A stretch of 64,000 nt of DNA from Archangium gephyra (GTDB lineage Bacteria; Myxococcota; Myxococcia; Myxococcales; Myxococcaceae), in assembly GCF_001027285.1 (NCBI RefSeq), contig NZ_CP011509.1, forward strand, positions 11,494,501-11,558,500, given 5' to 3'. The notes beneath the pieces are model-generated. The model did no database searches, was not told the DNA's origin, and saw only the letters and a list, made by a program, of their open reading frames with translations. This document shows positions 52,292 through 60,564 of this stretch, piece by piece (within the stretch, counting starts at the first letter, position 1; every line of letters starts with the position of its first letter). Made by a program: the position numbers and the translations under genes.

Positions 52292-53311
52292 ATGACCGAG
52301 CGAGTCCTCAAGTGCCCTCAGTGCAATGCACCGATCGCGCCTGCCCGCCTGGCTCGCTCGGCCGTCTGCTCCTTCTGCGGCGCCACGGTGCAGGTGGACC
52401 CCACTGCCGTCTCCGCCGCCCGCTTCCGGGAGGCCTTCCAGGCGTGGAACCAACCGTCCCACCACGGCTACACGGCCTGGTGGACGCTCGGCGACAGCCA
52501 CTGGGCGCCGGGACAGCTCCTCGCACGCGGTGAGCTCTCCACGGTCTACGTGGCGCAGAGGGCTCGCTGGCCCACCGAGCGAGTGCTCCTGAAGGTGCTG
52601 CGAGACCCGGACGACGCGCCGCTCTTCGACCACGAGTGGGACCTCCTCGAGGAGCTCCAGCGGAGCACCTCGGCCGGAGCCGCGACCTTCACCACCCGGC
52701 TCCCCCAGCCCGTGGCCCGCGGAGTGCTGCGCGATGGGCCGCACGCCGGCTCGCGCGCCATGGCCCTGCGGTGGCATGCGGGCTTCGTCCACACCTTCGA
52801 GGCCGTGCGGAACGTGTACCCGGGAGGTGTCGACCCGCGCGTGTCCGTCTGGATGTGGCGCCGGATTCTCGAGACGCTCTCATTCCTGCACAGCTCGGGA
52901 GTCGTGCACGGCGCGGTGCTCCCTCAGCACCTGCTGGTCGAGCACGGAGAGCATGGGGTGCGGCTCGTGGGGTTCAGCTGCGCGGGCCGCGCCGGGGGGC
53001 ACCTGCGCGGGGTATGCACCCGCTTCAAGGACTTCTATCCCGCGAACTTCCTCCGCTCGGAGACGCTCACGCCCGCGGCCGATCTGAAGATGAGTGCGCG
53101 CTGCATCGCCGCGGTGCTCGGAGGTGACCCTTCACGGGGCTCGGTGCCGGGCTCGGTGCCGGGTCCGCTGGCGGCGCTCATCCGGCGTGTGGCCGCGGGG
53201 GACGGGGTCGAGGAAACAGGGGAGGATGCCTGGACACTTCGCGAGCGCGTTGGTGAAGTGGGACACGCGGCCTTTGGCCGCCCGAGCTTCAATCCGCTCG
53301 TGATGCCGTGA
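52292..53311 (+). CDS. Zinc-ribbon protein with degenerate protein-kinase domain
   Basis: The 339-aa protein has an N-terminal zinc ribbon (CPQC...CSFC, residues 8-34) and a kinase-like domain (about 65-330). The beta-3 lysine survives (LLKVLRD), but the catalytic loop reads HGAVLPQH instead of HRDxxxxN and DFG is replaced by GFS. It is likely a pseudokinase. It is the first gene of a three-gene operon with a VWA protein and a PurA-like enzyme; the arrangement recalls VWA-kinase partner systems of the TerY-P kind, but this is an inference. Confidence 0.8.
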   Translation: MTERVLKCPQCNAPIAPARLARSAVCSFCGATVQVDPTAVSAARFREAFQAWNQPSHHGYTAWWTLGDSHWAPGQLLARGELSTVYVAQRARWPTERVLLKVLRDPDDAPLFDHEWDLLEELQRSTSAGAATFTTRLPQPVARGVLRDGPHAGSRAMALRWHAGFVHTFEAVRNVYPGGVDPRVSVWMWRRILETLSFLHSSGVVHGAVLPQHLLVEHGEHGVRLVGFSCAGRAGGHLRGVCTRFKDFYPANFLRSETLTPAADLKMSARCIAAVLGGDPSRGSVPGSVPGPLAALIRRVAAGDGVEETGEDAWTLRERVGEVGHAAFGRPSFNPLVMP

Positions 53312-53348
53312 GGGCGCGGCCGCTCGCGGAGATGAAGGAGCACTGACG

Positions 53349-54323
53349 ATGGGACACGGCAATTACAGCAGCGAGGCACACGAGGCACTCCTTCGCGGGC
53401 GCGCCCAGCTTCCGACGCAGCAGGTCTTCCAGCAGAAGTCCTGTCACCCGCTGATGAATCCCAAGGGCGTCCGCCTTCGCGAGAGCCGCGACAGCGCCGA
53501 GCATCCCAACTCGCTGGGAGTCGTCTTCGCGCTCGATGTCACGGGCTCGATGGGGACGATTCCCAAGCTGCTGGCCACGCAGCTGCTGCCGAAGTTCATG
53601 AAGGTGCTCACGGACTGCCGGGTGCCGGATCCCCAGCTGCTCTTCATGGCCGTGGGCGATGCGACGAGCGACAACGCGCCACTGCAGGTGGGCCAGTTCG
53701 AGTCCACCGCCGAGCTGATGGACCAGTGGCTGACGTGGAGCTTCCTGGAGGGAGGAGGCGGAGGGACGGGCCACGAGACGTATGAGCTCGGCCTGTACTT
53801 CCTGGCCCAGCACACGGAGATGGACTGCTGGGTGAAGCGGAAGAAGAAGGGCTACCTCTTCATGACGGGCGACGAGCTGCCCTATCCGAGCCTGTCCAAG
53901 CACATCGTCGACGGAATCATCGGGGACAGGCTGGACGATGACCTGAAGACCGAGGAGATCGTCGCCGAGTTGCAGAAGACGTTCGTGCCGTTCTTCGTCA
54001 TCCCGGACCTGGAGCGCCGCAACAAGTGCGAGCGGCGGTGGAGGGACCTGCTCGGAGACCACGTGCTGTGCATGGAGTCGCCGCAGGACATCTGCTTCGT
54101 GACGGCGGGAGCCATCTGCCTCTACGAGGGACTGGTGAAGGACGTGGACGGGCTGGGCCGCGTGCTGAGAGAGGCGAACGTGCCTGGAGACCGGCTGACG
54201 GCGACCCTCCGTGCGCTGACGCCCCTGGCCGAGGCGCTCGGACGCACCGGGGGCCCCGCCCTGTCCGGTGCTCCGTCGGAGGGAGGGGGCCTGCAGAAGC
54301 TCATCCGTAGCGTCTTCAAATGA
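53349..54323 (+). CDS. von Willebrand factor A domain protein
   Basis: The 324-aa cytosolic VWA protein (no signal peptide) has the MIDAS motif DVTGSMG near residues 60-66 and GGGTGHETYE further on. It contains conserved Cys and Trp residues around WVKRKKKGYLFMTGDELPYP. VWA domains usually organise protein complexes. It lies 37 bp after the pseudokinase gene, and its stop overlaps the start of the PurA-like gene (ATGA). Confidence 0.85.
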   Translation: MGHGNYSSEAHEALLRGRAQLPTQQVFQQKSCHPLMNPKGVRLRESRDSAEHPNSLGVVFALDVTGSMGTIPKLLATQLLPKFMKVLTDCRVPDPQLLFMAVGDATSDNAPLQVGQFESTAELMDQWLTWSFLEGGGGGTGHETYELGLYFLAQHTEMDCWVKRKKKGYLFMTGDELPYPSLSKHIVDGIIGDRLDDDLKTEEIVAELQKTFVPFFVIPDLERRNKCERRWRDLLGDHVLCMESPQDICFVTAGAICLYEGLVKDVDGLGRVLREANVPGDRLTATLRALTPLAEALGRTGGPALSGAPSEGGGLQKLIRSVFK

Positions 54324-55744
54324 AGGCGGCGGGCGGGCGGCGAGCCTCCATCGTCATCGACCTGGGTTTCGGTGACTGCGGGAAGGGGCTGCTGACCGAC
54401 TTCCTGGTGCGGCGGACGGGAGCGTCCGTCGTGGTGCGGTACAACGGCGGCGCTCAGGCGGGACACAACGTCGTCACGCCCGAGGGCCGGCACCACACCT
54501 TCGCGCAGTTCGGTGCGGGGACGTTCGTTCCGGGTGTCCGGACGTTCCTGTCCCGGCATGTCGTCATCCACCCCACGGCCCTGCTCGTGGAAGGCGAGGC
54601 GCTGCGCGCCAAGGGCGTGGGAGAGGTGTTCTCGCGCATCCGCATCAGCGAGCGCGCACGCGTCATCACGCCCTTCCATCAGTCCGCGAATCGACTGCGC
54701 GAGCTCGCCCGCGGTGAGTCGAGGCACGGCAGTTGCGGTGTCGGCGTCGGAGAGACCGTCCAGGATGCGCTGGAGCATCCGGAGGAGACGCTGCTCGCCG
54801 GGGACCTGCGCGATGCGGCGCTGTCACGGAGGAAGCTCCAGCGCATCCGCGAGCGCAAGTACGCGGAGCTGCGCGCGCTGTGGAGCGCCCTTCCCGCTGG
54901 AGGCCCCGCCGGACGCGAGCGCACCCTCTTCGAGCACGAGGGCGTCATCGACGCGTGGCTCGAACAGGCGACGCACCTGGTGAAGCTCGGCCTGGTGGTG
55001 CCCGACACGACGCTGAGCGCATGGATGACGGAGTCCCCGGCCACGGTGTTCGAGGGGGCGCAGGGTGTGCTGCTCGACGAGTGGCATGGCTTCCATCCGT
55101 TCACGACGTGGTCGGACTGCACCGCCACGAATGCGCTGACTTTGATTGCCGAGAGTGGGCTGGACGTAGAGGTGGAACGGATCGGCGTCATGCGCAGCCA
55201 CATGGCCCGGCATGGCGCGGGGCCGCTGCCCACGGAGACGGAGCTCCTGCGGCCCGTGCTGTCCGAGCACAACACCCACAATGCGTGGCAGGGGAACGTC
55301 CGCTACGGCTGGTTCGACGCGGTGCTCGCCCGGTACGCGCTCGATGTGGTGGGCGGAGTGGATGCGCTGGCCATCACGCACCTGGACCTGCTGAAGCAGC
55401 TGCGCACCTGGAAGGCCTGTGCCGGCTACCAGCGGGAGCCGATGGCCGGAGACTCCGAGCTCATCGCGCACCGGAGCGAGGCCGGGCTCGTCACGCGGCT
55501 GGGCGTTGCCTCGGCGCCATCACTCGACAGACAGGAGCGGTTGGCCGGGTGGCTCGGGCACGTGACGCCGTCGCACGAGGAGTGTGCCGCGAACGATGAC
55601 GCCGTCCTGGAACACCTCGAGCGGCTTCTGGGCAGGAGCGTGGACCTTGTGTCACACGGACCCCGGGCCAGCGACGTCACCCTCCGGAACCAGAACACCC
55701 CAGGGACGACTGCCCCCTCTCCCCTCGGGAGAGGGTCGGGGTGA
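54320..55744 (+). CDS. Divergent adenylosuccinate-synthetase (PurA)-like enzyme
   Basis: The 474-aa protein has the PurA GTP loop as DLGFGDCGKGLLTDFL (catalytic Asp kept) and GGAQAGHN (catalytic His kept). The IMP-binding stretch is altered (GSCGVGVGETV). The aspartate-binding loop, normally TTTGRPRR, appears to be NAWQGNVRYG. So the GTP-dependent activation step seems intact but the substrates may differ from IMP and aspartate. Coupled to the VWA gene. The last dozen residues (TTAPSPLGRGSG) are encoded by a REP-like element, so the native C-terminus may have been replaced. Confidence 0.8.
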   Translation: MKAAGGRRASIVIDLGFGDCGKGLLTDFLVRRTGASVVVRYNGGAQAGHNVVTPEGRHHTFAQFGAGTFVPGVRTFLSRHVVIHPTALLVEGEALRAKGVGEVFSRIRISERARVITPFHQSANRLRELARGESRHGSCGVGVGETVQDALEHPEETLLAGDLRDAALSRRKLQRIRERKYAELRALWSALPAGGPAGRERTLFEHEGVIDAWLEQATHLVKLGLVVPDTTLSAWMTESPATVFEGAQGVLLDEWHGFHPFTTWSDCTATNALTLIAESGLDVEVERIGVMRSHMARHGAGPLPTETELLRPVLSEHNTHNAWQGNVRYGWFDAVLARYALDVVGGVDALAITHLDLLKQLRTWKACAGYQREPMAGDSELIAHRSEAGLVTRLGVASAPSLDRQERLAGWLGHVTPSHEECAANDDAVLEHLERLLGRSVDLVSHGPRASDVTLRNQNTPGTTAPSPLGRGSG

Positions 55745-55752
55745 GGGTGCCT
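55712..55752. repeat. REP-like palindrome (copy 3a)
   Basis: CCCCTCTCCCCTCGGGAGAGGG is followed by TCGGGGTGAGGGT (split here for length). It forms the end of the PurA-like coding region. Inverted relative to copy 3b 65 bp downstream, giving a BIME-like pair. Confidence 0.7.
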
Positions 55753-55817
55753 GTCCCCGTTCTTCAACCCGTGGCCCCCAGTATGGACAACGGGTTCAAC
55801 CCGGGTGCACCCGAAAC

Positions 55818-55855
55818 CCTCACCCCGTCCCTCTCCCGGAGGGCGAGGGGAAGTG
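55818..55855. repeat. REP-like palindrome (copy 3b)
   Basis: AAACCCTCACCCCGTCCC is followed by TCTCCCGGAGGGCGAGGGG. It is the inverted partner of copy 3a in the gap between the PurA-like gene and cbs. Confidence 0.7.
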
Positions 55856-55970
55856 TCCCAACTGTCTATTCCCGTGGCCGCGAGCGCATGCTCGAGGGCG
55901 ATGTTCGCTAACGCTTCGTCATCGACATCGCCAGTCTGCGTTGGACCGCCCTCGTGTACAGTGCGCCGCC

Positions 55971-57347
55971 ATGCGCTCCGCACCTCTTCCCACCGATCTG
56001 ATCGGCCTCATCGGCAACACCCCCATGGTGAAGGTGACCCAGCTCGACACCGGCCCGTGTGAGCTCTACCTCAAGCTGGAGAGCCACAACCCCGGCGGCT
56101 CCATCAAGGACCGCATCGGCCTGTCGATGATCTCCGCCGCCGAACAGGCCGGACAGCTCGGTGCCCACCAGAAGCACCTCGTCGAGGCCACCGCCGGCAA
56201 CACCGGCCTGGGCCTCGCGCTCGTCGCCGCCCAGAAGGGCTACCGGCTCACGCTGGTGATTCCGGACAAGATGAGCCAGGAGAAGGTGCTCCACCTCAAG
56301 TCGCTCGGCGCCGAGGTGGTCATGACCCGCTCGGACGTGGAGAAGGGCCACCCGGACTACTACCAGGACATGGCCGAGCGCATCGCCCGCGAGCTGGGCG
56401 GCTTCTACGTCAACCAGTTCGCCAACCCCGCCAACCCCCTGGCCCACGAGACCACCACCGGTCCGGAGATCGCCGCCCAGCTCGGCAACCGCCTGGATGC
56501 CATGGTGTGCGGCGTCGGCTCCGGCGGCACCATCGCGGGCCTCTCGCGCTACTTCGCCAAGGCGATTCCCGGGTGCGAGATGGTGCTCGCCGACCCCGAG
56601 GGCTCCGTGCTCGCGGAGTACGTGCAGACGGGCAAGATGGGCAAGGCCGGCTCCTGGGTCGTCGAGGGCATTGGCGAGGACTTCCTCCCGCCCAACGCGG
56701 ACCTCACCCGCGTGAAGAAGGCCTACACCATCTCCGACAAGGAGAGCCTCGATACGGCGCGCATGGTGCTCAAGAAGGCCGGCATCCTCGCGGGCTCGTC
56801 CTCCGGCACGCTCATCGCCGCGGCGCTGCGCTACTGCCGCGAGCAGACCACACCCAAGCGCGTGTGCACCTTCGTCTGCGACAGCGGCAACAAGTACCTG
56901 TCCAAGATGTTCAATGACTTCTGGATGGCGGACCAGGGCTTCCTGCCCCGCCAGGCGCATGGAGACCTGCGCGACGTCATCACCCGCCGCTACGCCGAGC
57001 GGGCCGTCGTCACCCTGTCCCCCAGCGACACGCTGCTCGTCGCCTACGGGCGCATGAAGCTCTACGAGGTCTCCCAGCTCCCGGTGCTCGAGGGCAGCAA
57101 GGTGGTGGGGATGATCGACGAGTCGGACCTGCTGCTCGCGGCCATCGACGACGAGACGCGCCTGCGCCTGCCGGTGCGCGACATCATGACCACGCGCTTG
57201 CAGACGGTGGATGTCCGCACCCCCGTGCGCGAGCTGCTCCCGCTGCTCGACAAGGGCTTCGTGCCCATCGTCGTGGAGGGTGAGGAGTTCATCGGCCTCA
57301 TCACCCGCATCGATCTGCTCAACCACCTGCGGCGCAAGCTGCGCTGA
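55971..57347 (+). CDS. cbs: Cystathionine beta-synthase with C-terminal CBS domains
   Basis: The 458-aa PLP enzyme has its lysine at K46 in NPGGSIKDR and TAGNTGLGLA in the cofactor site; the C-terminal tandem CBS domains (about 335-458) may sense an adenosyl ligand. It condenses serine and homocysteine to cystathionine in transsulfuration. Length and two-domain layout match the CBS family; O-acetylserine sulfhydrylases lack the CBS pair. Confidence 0.92.
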   Translation: MRSAPLPTDLIGLIGNTPMVKVTQLDTGPCELYLKLESHNPGGSIKDRIGLSMISAAEQAGQLGAHQKHLVEATAGNTGLGLALVAAQKGYRLTLVIPDKMSQEKVLHLKSLGAEVVMTRSDVEKGHPDYYQDMAERIARELGGFYVNQFANPANPLAHETTTGPEIAAQLGNRLDAMVCGVGSGGTIAGLSRYFAKAIPGCEMVLADPEGSVLAEYVQTGKMGKAGSWVVEGIGEDFLPPNADLTRVKKAYTISDKESLDTARMVLKKAGILAGSSSGTLIAAALRYCREQTTPKRVCTFVCDSGNKYLSKMFNDFWMADQGFLPRQAHGDLRDVITRRYAERAVVTLSPSDTLLVAYGRMKLYEVSQLPVLEGSKVVGMIDESDLLLAAIDDETRLRLPVRDIMTTRLQTVDVRTPVRELLPLLDKGFVPIVVEGEEFIGLITRIDLLNHLRRKLR

Positions 57348-57406
57348 GCGGGCCGTACGAGCCCCCTCGTACCCGGCGTCAATCCTGACGATGAGGGGGG
57401 CCCGCT
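57347..57406 (+). terminator. Inverted repeat after cbs
   Basis: AGCGGGCC (57347-57354) and GGCCCGCT (57399-57406) bracket a C- and G-rich interior. There is no clear T-tract. Possible terminator of cbs. Confidence 0.35.
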
Positions 57407-57478
57407 CTCACCAGGAGCGGGTGGTCCTCCCAAGCGCATGGATGGTATGTGCTCCGCCCTTTTCTGGAGGAGACATCC

Positions 57479-58246
57479 ATGCGTACCCTGAGCATCGCCC
57501 TGCTCGTCCTGGCCATCACCGGTTGTGAGACGACGTCGGGCACTGGCCGGAAGACCGCCGCCGAGCGCGCCGAGGAGATCCAGCGCTACCGCGAGCAGCA
57601 GGCCGCCGAGCAGGAGGCCCGCAAGAAGGCCATCGCCGAGGGCCGTGACCCGGATGAGGCCGTGAGGGAGATGAGGGCCGCCCTGAAGCCCGCGACCCCG
57701 GAGACGCCCGCCACGCCGGCCACGGCCGAGACGCCCGCCACGCCGGCTGCCGCCCCCCTGGCTCCGGCGGCTCCCGCGCTCCCGGTGGGGCCGCGCACGG
57801 GCATGTTCGGCCTCCGGGCTTCGCTGCTCGGCAACACCCTGGGCCTGGGCGAGTCCGCGGGCACCAGCTCCACCGTGGGCATCCGGTACTTCTTCACCGA
57901 GACGGTGGGTGTCGACCTGGATGCGGGCTTCGCCTACGCCTCGGTGGGCGAGACCTCCCTCACCGGCCTGTCGCTGGGCCTCGGGGTGAACGCTTATGGC
58001 GGCGCCCCGGGCAAGGCGCTCCGTCCCTTCTTCTCGCTGGCGGGCTCGCTCGCCCAGGTGGGTGCCGCGAAGACGAGCACCACCGCGGTGACACTGGCAG
58101 CCGGTGGCGGCCTGGAGTACTGGCTCGCGCCGCAGCTCTCCGTGAGCACCAGTCTGCTGTTGGGTCTGGCCACCGTGCCCAACGGCGACACGCTCGCCAT
58201 CGGCACCTTCCGGCCCGGACTCGGCGTGACGCTGTATACCGAGTAA
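57479..58246 (+). CDS. Lipoprotein with C-terminal barrel-like domain, hypothetical
   Basis: The 255-aa protein has lipobox AITGC (Cys16), a charged helical segment (about 25-65), an Ala/Pro/Thr-rich linker with ETPATPAT repeats, and a C-terminal beta-rich region (about 105-255) resembling small outer-membrane porin-like barrels. TGGAGGAG lies 8 nt before the ATG. Confidence 0.72.
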   Translation: MRTLSIALLVLAITGCETTSGTGRKTAAERAEEIQRYREQQAAEQEARKKAIAEGRDPDEAVREMRAALKPATPETPATPATAETPATPAAAPLAPAAPALPVGPRTGMFGLRASLLGNTLGLGESAGTSSTVGIRYFFTETVGVDLDAGFAYASVGETSLTGLSLGLGVNAYGGAPGKALRPFFSLAGSLAQVGAAKTSTTAVTLAAGGGLEYWLAPQLSVSTSLLLGLATVPNGDTLAIGTFRPGLGVTLYTE

Positions 58247-58272
58247 GGCGTGCCATACTGGCCGTCCCCCCC

Positions 58273-58722
58273 ATGCTCTCCCGGCCGCTCGAGAATGGAA
58301 CCCGGACGTGGACCTCCCCCAACGGGGAGCTGCGTCAGTGGAACCCCGCTCCCCATGTCCTCGTGTTGAGGTTCCGCGGCCCTCTGTTCGAGGCCGAGTT
58401 CTCCCGGATCGCCGTGGCGGTCATCAACGAGTTCGCCTCCAGCAACCTGGGGAAGATGGACATCTTCCACGACTGGGAGGGCATGGCGCTCTACACCACC
58501 GAGGCGCGCACCGAGCTGACGGAGCTGGGCGTGCGCCTCATGCCGCGGCTCAGCTCGCTCAACGTGCTGTTCAGCTCGAACGTCGTCGAGATGGGCGTGA
58601 CGATGGCCAACATCACGTTGGGTGGCATCCGCATGTTCAACCAACGTGAGGAGTTCGAGCGGGCCATCCGCCAGGCCGTGGAGACCCGGGGCTGCACCTA
58701 TACGCCGCTGCCTCCGCGGTGA
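58273..58722 (+). CDS. Conserved hypothetical cytosolic protein
   Basis: The 149-aa protein has mixed alpha/beta character (for example VLVLRFRGPLFEAEFSRIA and MDIFHDWEGMALYTTEAR). Its size and pattern suggest a STAS-like or similar small regulatory fold, but no motif confirms this. It lies 26 bp after the lipoprotein gene. Confidence 0.6.
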   Translation: MLSRPLENGTRTWTSPNGELRQWNPAPHVLVLRFRGPLFEAEFSRIAVAVINEFASSNLGKMDIFHDWEGMALYTTEARTELTELGVRLMPRLSSLNVLFSSNVVEMGVTMANITLGGIRMFNQREEFERAIRQAVETRGCTYTPLPPR

Positions 58723-58766
58723 CCCTCCGCGCTCCGGGCACCGGGCGCTACGATTGAAAGGCGGGC

Positions 58767-59159
58767 ATGGACTTCACGGCATGGGTAGCGCTCTCGGCGC
58801 GCCTCTTCGAAGGTGCGGGCGTGGCGGTGATGGTGGTGGGCACGCTCGTGTCCATCGTGCTGGTGCTCGCCAACTACCGCCGCCTGGGAGGTGAGCACGC
58901 CTTCCGCAGCTTCCGGGAGAAGGTGGGCCGCTCCATCCTGCTCGGGCTGGAGCTGCTCGTCGCCGCCGACATCATCCGCACCGTCAGCGAGGAGCCCACG
59001 CTGCGCGGAGTCATCGTGCTCGGGCTCATCGTCCTCATCCGCACCTTCTTGAGCTTCACCCTCGCCGTGGAGCTCGAGGGGCATTGGCCCTGGAGGAGCG
59101 CGGAGCTCCGCGGGGTGGAGGCCCGGCCGTCCGAGCCACGGCCCCCCCGGGAGCAGTAA
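58767..59159 (+). CDS. DUF1622-family membrane protein
   Basis: The 130-aa protein has three hydrophobic helices and the DUF1622 pattern REKVGRSILLGLELLVAADI followed by LIRTFLSFTLAVELEG. Function unknown. Confidence 0.85.
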   Translation: MDFTAWVALSARLFEGAGVAVMVVGTLVSIVLVLANYRRLGGEHAFRSFREKVGRSILLGLELLVAADIIRTVSEEPTLRGVIVLGLIVLIRTFLSFTLAVELEGHWPWRSAELRGVEARPSEPRPPREQ

Positions 59160-59171
59160 GCGCCCCTGCTG

Positions 59172-60380
59172 TCAGGCCGCGGCCCGGGCGGCAGAGGCGC
59201 GAGCGGCGGCCACGGCGGCGTCGAGGTCCAGCTTGCCGCTGGTGCTCACCTTCCCCTTCAGGTCCGGATCCAGCTCCACCGTCTTCACCAGCAGGTCACG
59301 CACCTGGGCGGCCGTGAGCTCCGGGTTCTCCGCGAACATCAGCGCCGCGGTGGCCGCCACGCGCGGGGTGGCCATGGAGGTGCCGCTCATCTCCTCCCAG
59401 CGGTTGCCGGGCACGGTGCTCAGCACGTCCTCGCCCACCGCGGCCAGCTCCACCACCTTGTCGCCATGGGACGAGAAGCTCGCGAGCTTGTCGTTGCGCT
59501 TGTCCATGGACGCCACGGTGAGGACGTTGGGCAGGTCCAGGTTGGCCGGGAAGTCCGCCACCTTGTTCATGTTGCTGCCGTTGCCGTTGGCGGTGGCCGC
59601 CACCAGCAGGATGTCCGCGTCCGCCAGCTTCTGCACCGCGCTCTTCCAGCGCGCCTGTGAGGCCGCGTCCCGGTACTCGTCACCGAAGCTCGCGTTCACC
59701 GCGCGGATGTTGGCGCCCTTGGACTTCAGGTCCACCACGTAGTCCACCGCGCGCTCGAAGTTCGTCAGCAGATCCTCGCCGTCGTACAGGCCGCCCACCG
59801 AGAGGACTTGCGCCTTGCCCGCGGCCACGCCGGTGTTGCCCTGCCCGTTGTCCTCGGCGGCGATGATGCCCGCCACGTGCGTGCCATGGTCCGTGCCCTC
59901 GCCCTGCATCGGCTCGCCCGTGCCGAAACCCACGTTGAAGCCGTGGAGGTCGTCCTTGATGCCATTGCCATCGTTGTCGAGGCCGTCCCCCGCCACCTCG
60001 CCCGGGTTCGTCCACATGGCCCCGTCCAGGTCCGTGTGCCGCGTGTCCACCCCACCGTCGAACACGGCGATGACGGGCACGCCCGCCGGCGTGGGCCTGG
60101 GCTCCACCGGGCCCGTGGGCTCCGTCTTGCGGGCGGTGGACGGCGGCACCACGGGCGGGTTCCCCAGCAGGCCCAACGGCCGCGGGCCCGGGCGCTGGCC
60201 CGTGGGACGGTCCACGAAGTTCGAGCGCGCGGGGGCCGGCTCGAAGCCATCCACCGGGCGGCGCACCTCCGCGCGCGCGGCCACGGGCGCCGCGGGGGCG
60301 GCCTGGGGAGACGTCACCTCGGAGGAACGCGAGGCCTTCACGGAAACAGAGGGGCTGGAGAGCTTGGAGACAGTCGTCAT
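59172..60380 (-). CDS. Subtilisin-family (S8) serine protease
   Basis: The 402-aa protease has the triad Asp108 (VIAVFDGGVD), His165 (GTDHGTHVAG) and Ser335 (SGTSMATP), all present. The N-terminal 95 residues are Pro/Ala/Arg-rich and lack a signal peptide, so it is cytosolic or exported without a classical signal. It converges with the DUF1622 gene. Confidence 0.9.
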   Translation of the reverse strand: MTTVSKLSSPSVSVKASRSSEVTSPQAAPAAPVAARAEVRRPVDGFEPAPARSNFVDRPTGQRPGPRPLGLLGNPPVVPPSTARKTEPTGPVEPRPTPAGVPVIAVFDGGVDTRHTDLDGAMWTNPGEVAGDGLDNDGNGIKDDLHGFNVGFGTGEPMQGEGTDHGTHVAGIIAAEDNGQGNTGVAAGKAQVLSVGGLYDGEDLLTNFERAVDYVVDLKSKGANIRAVNASFGDEYRDAASQARWKSAVQKLADADILLVAATANGNGSNMNKVADFPANLDLPNVLTVASMDKRNDKLASFSSHGDKVVELAAVGEDVLSTVPGNRWEEMSGTSMATPRVAATAALMFAENPELTAAQVRDLLVKTVELDPDLKGKVSTSGKLDLDAAVAAARASAARAAA

Positions 60381-60564
60381 GGCGTGTAGGCCTTTCAGCT
60401 GAATTATCGGCGCATGACGCAGGGTGTTGCCTCCGCCCCTACGAATCATCCCTCCGCACCACATTACTGGCTTCAAGAGAAATCCGGGACTTTCTCAATG
60501 ATTGGGTCTGCAAAGAGGGCGTACTGTTGAGAAACAAGAACTCCCGCTCGAGAGAGGCCGCGCC

